A stretch of 7,997 nucleotides of DNA from Candidatus Hydrogenedentota bacterium (GTDB lineage Bacteria > Hydrogenedentota > Hydrogenedentia > Hydrogenedentales > SLHB01). The position numbers and the translations under genes were made by a program. Under the pieces are notes generated by a model. That model made no database searches. It was not told where the DNA came from and saw nothing but the letters and a program-made list of their open reading frames with translations. The DNA lies in the NCBI GenBank assembly GCA_003557825.1, contig PWNM01000053.1:1-7997 (forward strand), written 5' to 3'. Below, piece after piece: positions 5,800 through 7,997 of the stretch; the first letter of the stretch is position 1; each line of letters begins with the position of its first letter.

Positions 5800-6405
5800 A
5801 TGCACAACACACTGATCAAGGCGATTGCGCTCGTTATGGTGGCCGCTTTGGGCGCGGCCGGATGCCAGACCTACGGCGGTACGGCTGCAACCGGAGCCGG
5901 AGCCGGAGCGTTGGCTGGAGGTATCATTGGTCATCAACGGGGTCGCGCAGGCGAAGGCGCCCTCATAGGCGCGGCGCTGGGCGGACTCACCGGTCTCGTC
6001 GTCCATGATATCCGCGTACAACGGGCCCGTGGGCGTGAAGAAACGGTACAGGAATATAATTACCAGCCGGCGCAAGGCGAAATGCTCCAGTTCGAGAATG
6101 CCCGGGTGATGCCGAGTCGCCCCCGTCCGGGAACCATGGCCGATGCCGAGATCCAGTACGCTTTGCTGGGTACCCAGGGCAATGGCGCCCAAGTGACAGA
6201 ATCCCGCGTACTTAGGCGTGGAAATCAGACCATCGCCGAGCTGTCAAACAATACGTTTACCCGCTCCGACGGAACCTGGGTCAGCACCATGCCTTTCCGA
6301 GTTCCCGAAAACCTCGAGCCTGGGGAATATACCATTTATCAGACCGTTCGGACGTCCCAGTCCCAAATCTCTGGTAATGCTACGTTTACGATTGATGAAT
6401 CGTAA
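5800..6405 (+). CDS. Glycine-zipper lipoprotein with C-terminal beta-rich domain
   Basis: A 201-residue predicted envelope lipoprotein of unknown exact role. Residues 1-21 form a signal peptide ending in a lipobox-like LGAAGC, with Cys22 as the probable lipidated residue; alanine at -3 is acceptable but not ideal. Residues about 32-67 are a glycine zipper: GAGAGALAGGIIG, a short basic charged stretch, then GALIGAALGGLTG, a helical-hairpin pattern found in outer-membrane-associated lipoproteins. A charged linker (70-95) leads to a domain of alternating hydrophobic residues (about 95-198) that looks beta-rich, ending FRVPENLEPGEYTIYQTV and a strand ending ATFTIDES. This resembles an Ig-like carrier domain by pattern only. 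AAAAGGAG at 5783-5790 supports the start, nine bases upstream. It sits 72 bases after the SDR gene and before a strong hairpin, so it is probably its own unit or the end of one. A structural envelope role is likely; no enzymatic motif is seen. Confidence 0.8.
   Translation: MHNTLIKAIALVMVAALGAAGCQTYGGTAATGAGAGALAGGIIGHQRGRAGEGALIGAALGGLTGLVVHDIRVQRARGREETVQEYNYQPAQGEMLQFENARVMPSRPRPGTMADAEIQYALLGTQGNGAQVTESRVLRRGNQTIAELSNNTFTRSDGTWVSTMPFRVPENLEPGEYTIYQTVRTSQSQISGNATFTIDES
5891..5908 (+). repeat. Three tandem CCGGAG hexamers inside the glycine-zipper gene
   Basis: Three perfect copies of the six-base unit encode the alternating Gly-Ala part of the zipper. Copy-number change would stay in frame and lengthen or shorten the zipper by two residues. 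With three copies it may simply reflect biased codons for Gly and Ala. Confidence 0.6.
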
Positions 6406-6433
6406 TTCGCGAACGCTTTCGTAATCCCGTTTA

Positions 6434-6471
6434 CGCGCCGTTCCGGGGCGATGCTACTCCGGAACGGCGCG
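6434..6471. terminator. Strong 13-bp hairpin after the lipoprotein gene
   Basis: CGCGCCGTTCCGG (6434-6446) and CCGGAACGGCGCG (6459-6471) are perfect inverted repeats around a 12-base loop. It lies 28 bases after the lipoprotein stop and 36 before the next start. No T-run follows on either strand, so it may be a U-less terminator, a transcript-end stabiliser or a protein site. It separates the two lipoprotein genes. Confidence 0.6.
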
Positions 6472-6507
6472 GCAAGTAATCCAATTACCCACAAAAAGGA
6501 GTGCCCA

Positions 6508-7997
6508 ATGTCTCTTCGCAGCCTCTTTTGCAGCTCCCTCATATTGGCCGTGGCGCTTTCCGGCGCGTTGATGGGATGCGGCGGCCCCGAAGGACGACAA
6601 ACCGCCGCGCCCGTAATCCCCGACGACTTCGAACCCGGCGACCCGGAGGATGGCGACTGGTTGATCAGCCGTCTTCCTGCTGAGATGGAGCACCTGAATC
6701 CCTTTACGGCTCCCGATGCATACAGCTCCACGATCAATGCCCTGATTTTCGATAACCTCCTTGATGTGGACAACGAAACCATCGAACTGCAACCCCATGT
6801 CGCTGAATCATGGGAAGTCTCGGAGGACAAACTGACCTATACGTTCCACCTACGGGACGATGTCACCTTTTCCGACGGCGAACCATTGACGGCCCACGAC
6901 GTGAAATTCAGCTTCGACACCATCAAGGATCCGACCACCGACGCGCCCAATCTGCGCAACTACTTCCAGGACTTCCTCGAATGTGAAGTACTGGACGACC
7001 ACACGGTCCAGTTCACGGCAGAGCGACCCTATTTCCGCCACGAGTTTGTGCTCGGTTCGTTGACCATAATCCCGAAGCACATCTATGGCGAAGGCGATTT
7101 CAATACCCATCCCAATAATCGCAACCCCATTGGCTCCGGGCCCTATGTACTTGAACAATGGGACACGGGCCAACGGGTTATTTTGGCGCGCAACGAGAAC
7201 TACTGGAACGAAAAACCCCATATTCTCCGTCGGATCTACATGATCATCACCAATGAAACCGCCGCTCTTCAGGTATTGAGCCGCGGCGAGATGGATACAA
7301 TGGGCCTCACGCCCGAACAATGGGTGGGCCGCGCCTCACGTCCTGAATTCGAAGCCCGCTTTAACAAGTTCGAGTTCTATCGGCCCTCGTACAATTACAT
7401 TGGATGGAACATGCGACGCCCCTTGTTTGAGGATCGGCGGGTTCGACGGGCGATGACCATGCTGTTGGATCGAGAAGAGATACGCGATGTCATATACCAC
7501 GGTCTCGCCCAGATCACCTCAGGCAGTTTTTTCCCCGACGAACCCGAGTATAACCAGGACATTCAGCCTTGGCCTTTCGATCCCGAACAAGCCGAAGCAT
7601 TGCTGGACGAAGCCGGCTGGACGGGCCGCACCGGCGATGGCATTCGGACCAATGAAAACGGTCAAAACTTCGACTTCGAATTGCTCATCGTGAATGACAG
7701 CGTAACGGCTGAGCAGATCGCCACGCTTTTCCAGGAGGAACTCCGTCGAGCGGGCGTCCGGATGCGCATCCGTCAGCTCGAATGGGCGACGTTCCTCGAA
7801 AGCGTGAAATCCCATCAGTTTGATGCCAGCCTGCTCGGATGGAGTCTATCGCCCTACCCCGACCCCTATCAGCTTTGGCATTCGTCGCAAACCATCGTCA
7901 ATGGGTCCAATTCGGTCGGTTTTATCCATGAAGAGGCGGATCAGATCATGGAAGACGCCCGACTCGAATTCGACCGCGACAAGCGGGTTGAAATGTA
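6508..7997 (+). CDS. Family 5 extracellular solute (peptide)-binding lipoprotein, 3' end beyond window
   Basis: The frame is open from 6508 to the last base, giving 496 codons of a protein normally 520-600 residues long, so roughly the last tenth or more is missing. It is the periplasmic ligand-catching part of an oligopeptide/dipeptide ABC importer (SBP_bac_5; DppA/OppA-like). Residues 1-23 are a signal peptide ending LMG, followed by Cys24 for lipidation, then a Gly/Pro/Asp-rich linker to about 50. The family core starts with ISRLPAEMEHLNPF and continues through LQPHVAESWEVSEDKLTYTF (94-113), LRDDVTFSDGEPLTAHDVKF (115-134), NPIGSGPYVLEQW, NENYW, and the hinge-region FDPEQAEALLDEAGW. AAGGAG at 6496-6501 sets the start, six bases upstream. 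Permease and ATPase genes would be expected downstream, outside the window. Binding specificity cannot be read from the sequence; peptides, nickel or sugars are all known ligands in this family. Confidence 0.93.
   Translation, partial: MSLRSLFCSSLILAVALSGALMGCGGPEGRQTAAPVIPDDFEPGDPEDGDWLISRLPAEMEHLNPFTAPDAYSSTINALIFDNLLDVDNETIELQPHVAESWEVSEDKLTYTFHLRDDVTFSDGEPLTAHDVKFSFDTIKDPTTDAPNLRNYFQDFLECEVLDDHTVQFTAERPYFRHEFVLGSLTIIPKHIYGEGDFNTHPNNRNPIGSGPYVLEQWDTGQRVILARNENYWNEKPHILRRIYMIITNETAALQVLSRGEMDTMGLTPEQWVGRASRPEFEARFNKFEFYRPSYNYIGWNMRRPLFEDRRVRRAMTMLLDREEIRDVIYHGLAQITSGSFFPDEPEYNQDIQPWPFDPEQAEALLDEAGWTGRTGDGIRTNENGQNFDFELLIVNDSVTAEQIATLFQEELRRAGVRMRIRQLEWATFLESVKSHQFDASLLGWSLSPYPDPYQLWHSSQTIVNGSNSVGFIHEEADQIMEDARLEFDRDKRVEM

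Overview
The window is about 8 kb of ordinary bacterial chromosome at moderately high GC. It holds eight protein genes (one cut by the right edge) and a short stretch of decayed gene remains. Two predicted lipoproteins with signal peptides, one of them a glycine-zipper protein typical of outer membranes, and purine-rich Shine-Dalgarno sites point to a Gram-negative bacterium. I cannot name the phylum; an uncultured Planctomycetota- or Hydrogenedentota-like lineage is only an impression. I saw no tRNA, rRNA, CRISPR array, insertion sequence or phage gene.

Layout: (1) 17-2521, a Cu(+)-exporting P1B-type ATPase with an N-terminal YHS metal-binding finger and one heavy-metal-associated domain. 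(2) 2605-4968, a small-molecule enzyme group: two tandem paralogous ABM-fold (LsrG/YgiN-like) monooxygenase or isomerase genes, a convergent tenA-like thiaminase II gene, and a divergent class I SAM methyltransferase gene. (3) 5023-5727, a short-chain dehydrogenase/reductase. (4) 5800-6405, a glycine-zipper lipoprotein. (5) 6508 to the right edge, a family 5 oligopeptide/solute-binding lipoprotein, incomplete at its 3' end.

The most informative feature is the 371-bp gap between the two ABM genes (2959-3329). It is not empty. It holds, in the expected order and strands, the frameshifted 3' end of a second tenA copy (minus strand) and a fragment of a second methyltransferase copy (plus strand), then a second copy of the ABM promoter region. 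The simplest reading is a tandem duplication of a roughly 1.3-kb unit, ABM - tenA - methyltransferase 5' part. The left unit then lost about 0.65 kb and decayed, except for its ABM gene and promoter, which stay intact at about 75% protein identity.

How the genes work together is inference. The copper ATPase is a stand-alone metal-efflux gene. The ABM/TenA/methyltransferase/SDR group looks like a small salvage, detoxification or tailoring pathway with unknown substrate. The two lipoproteins act in the envelope and in peptide or solute uptake. I found no clearly new defence or mobile system.
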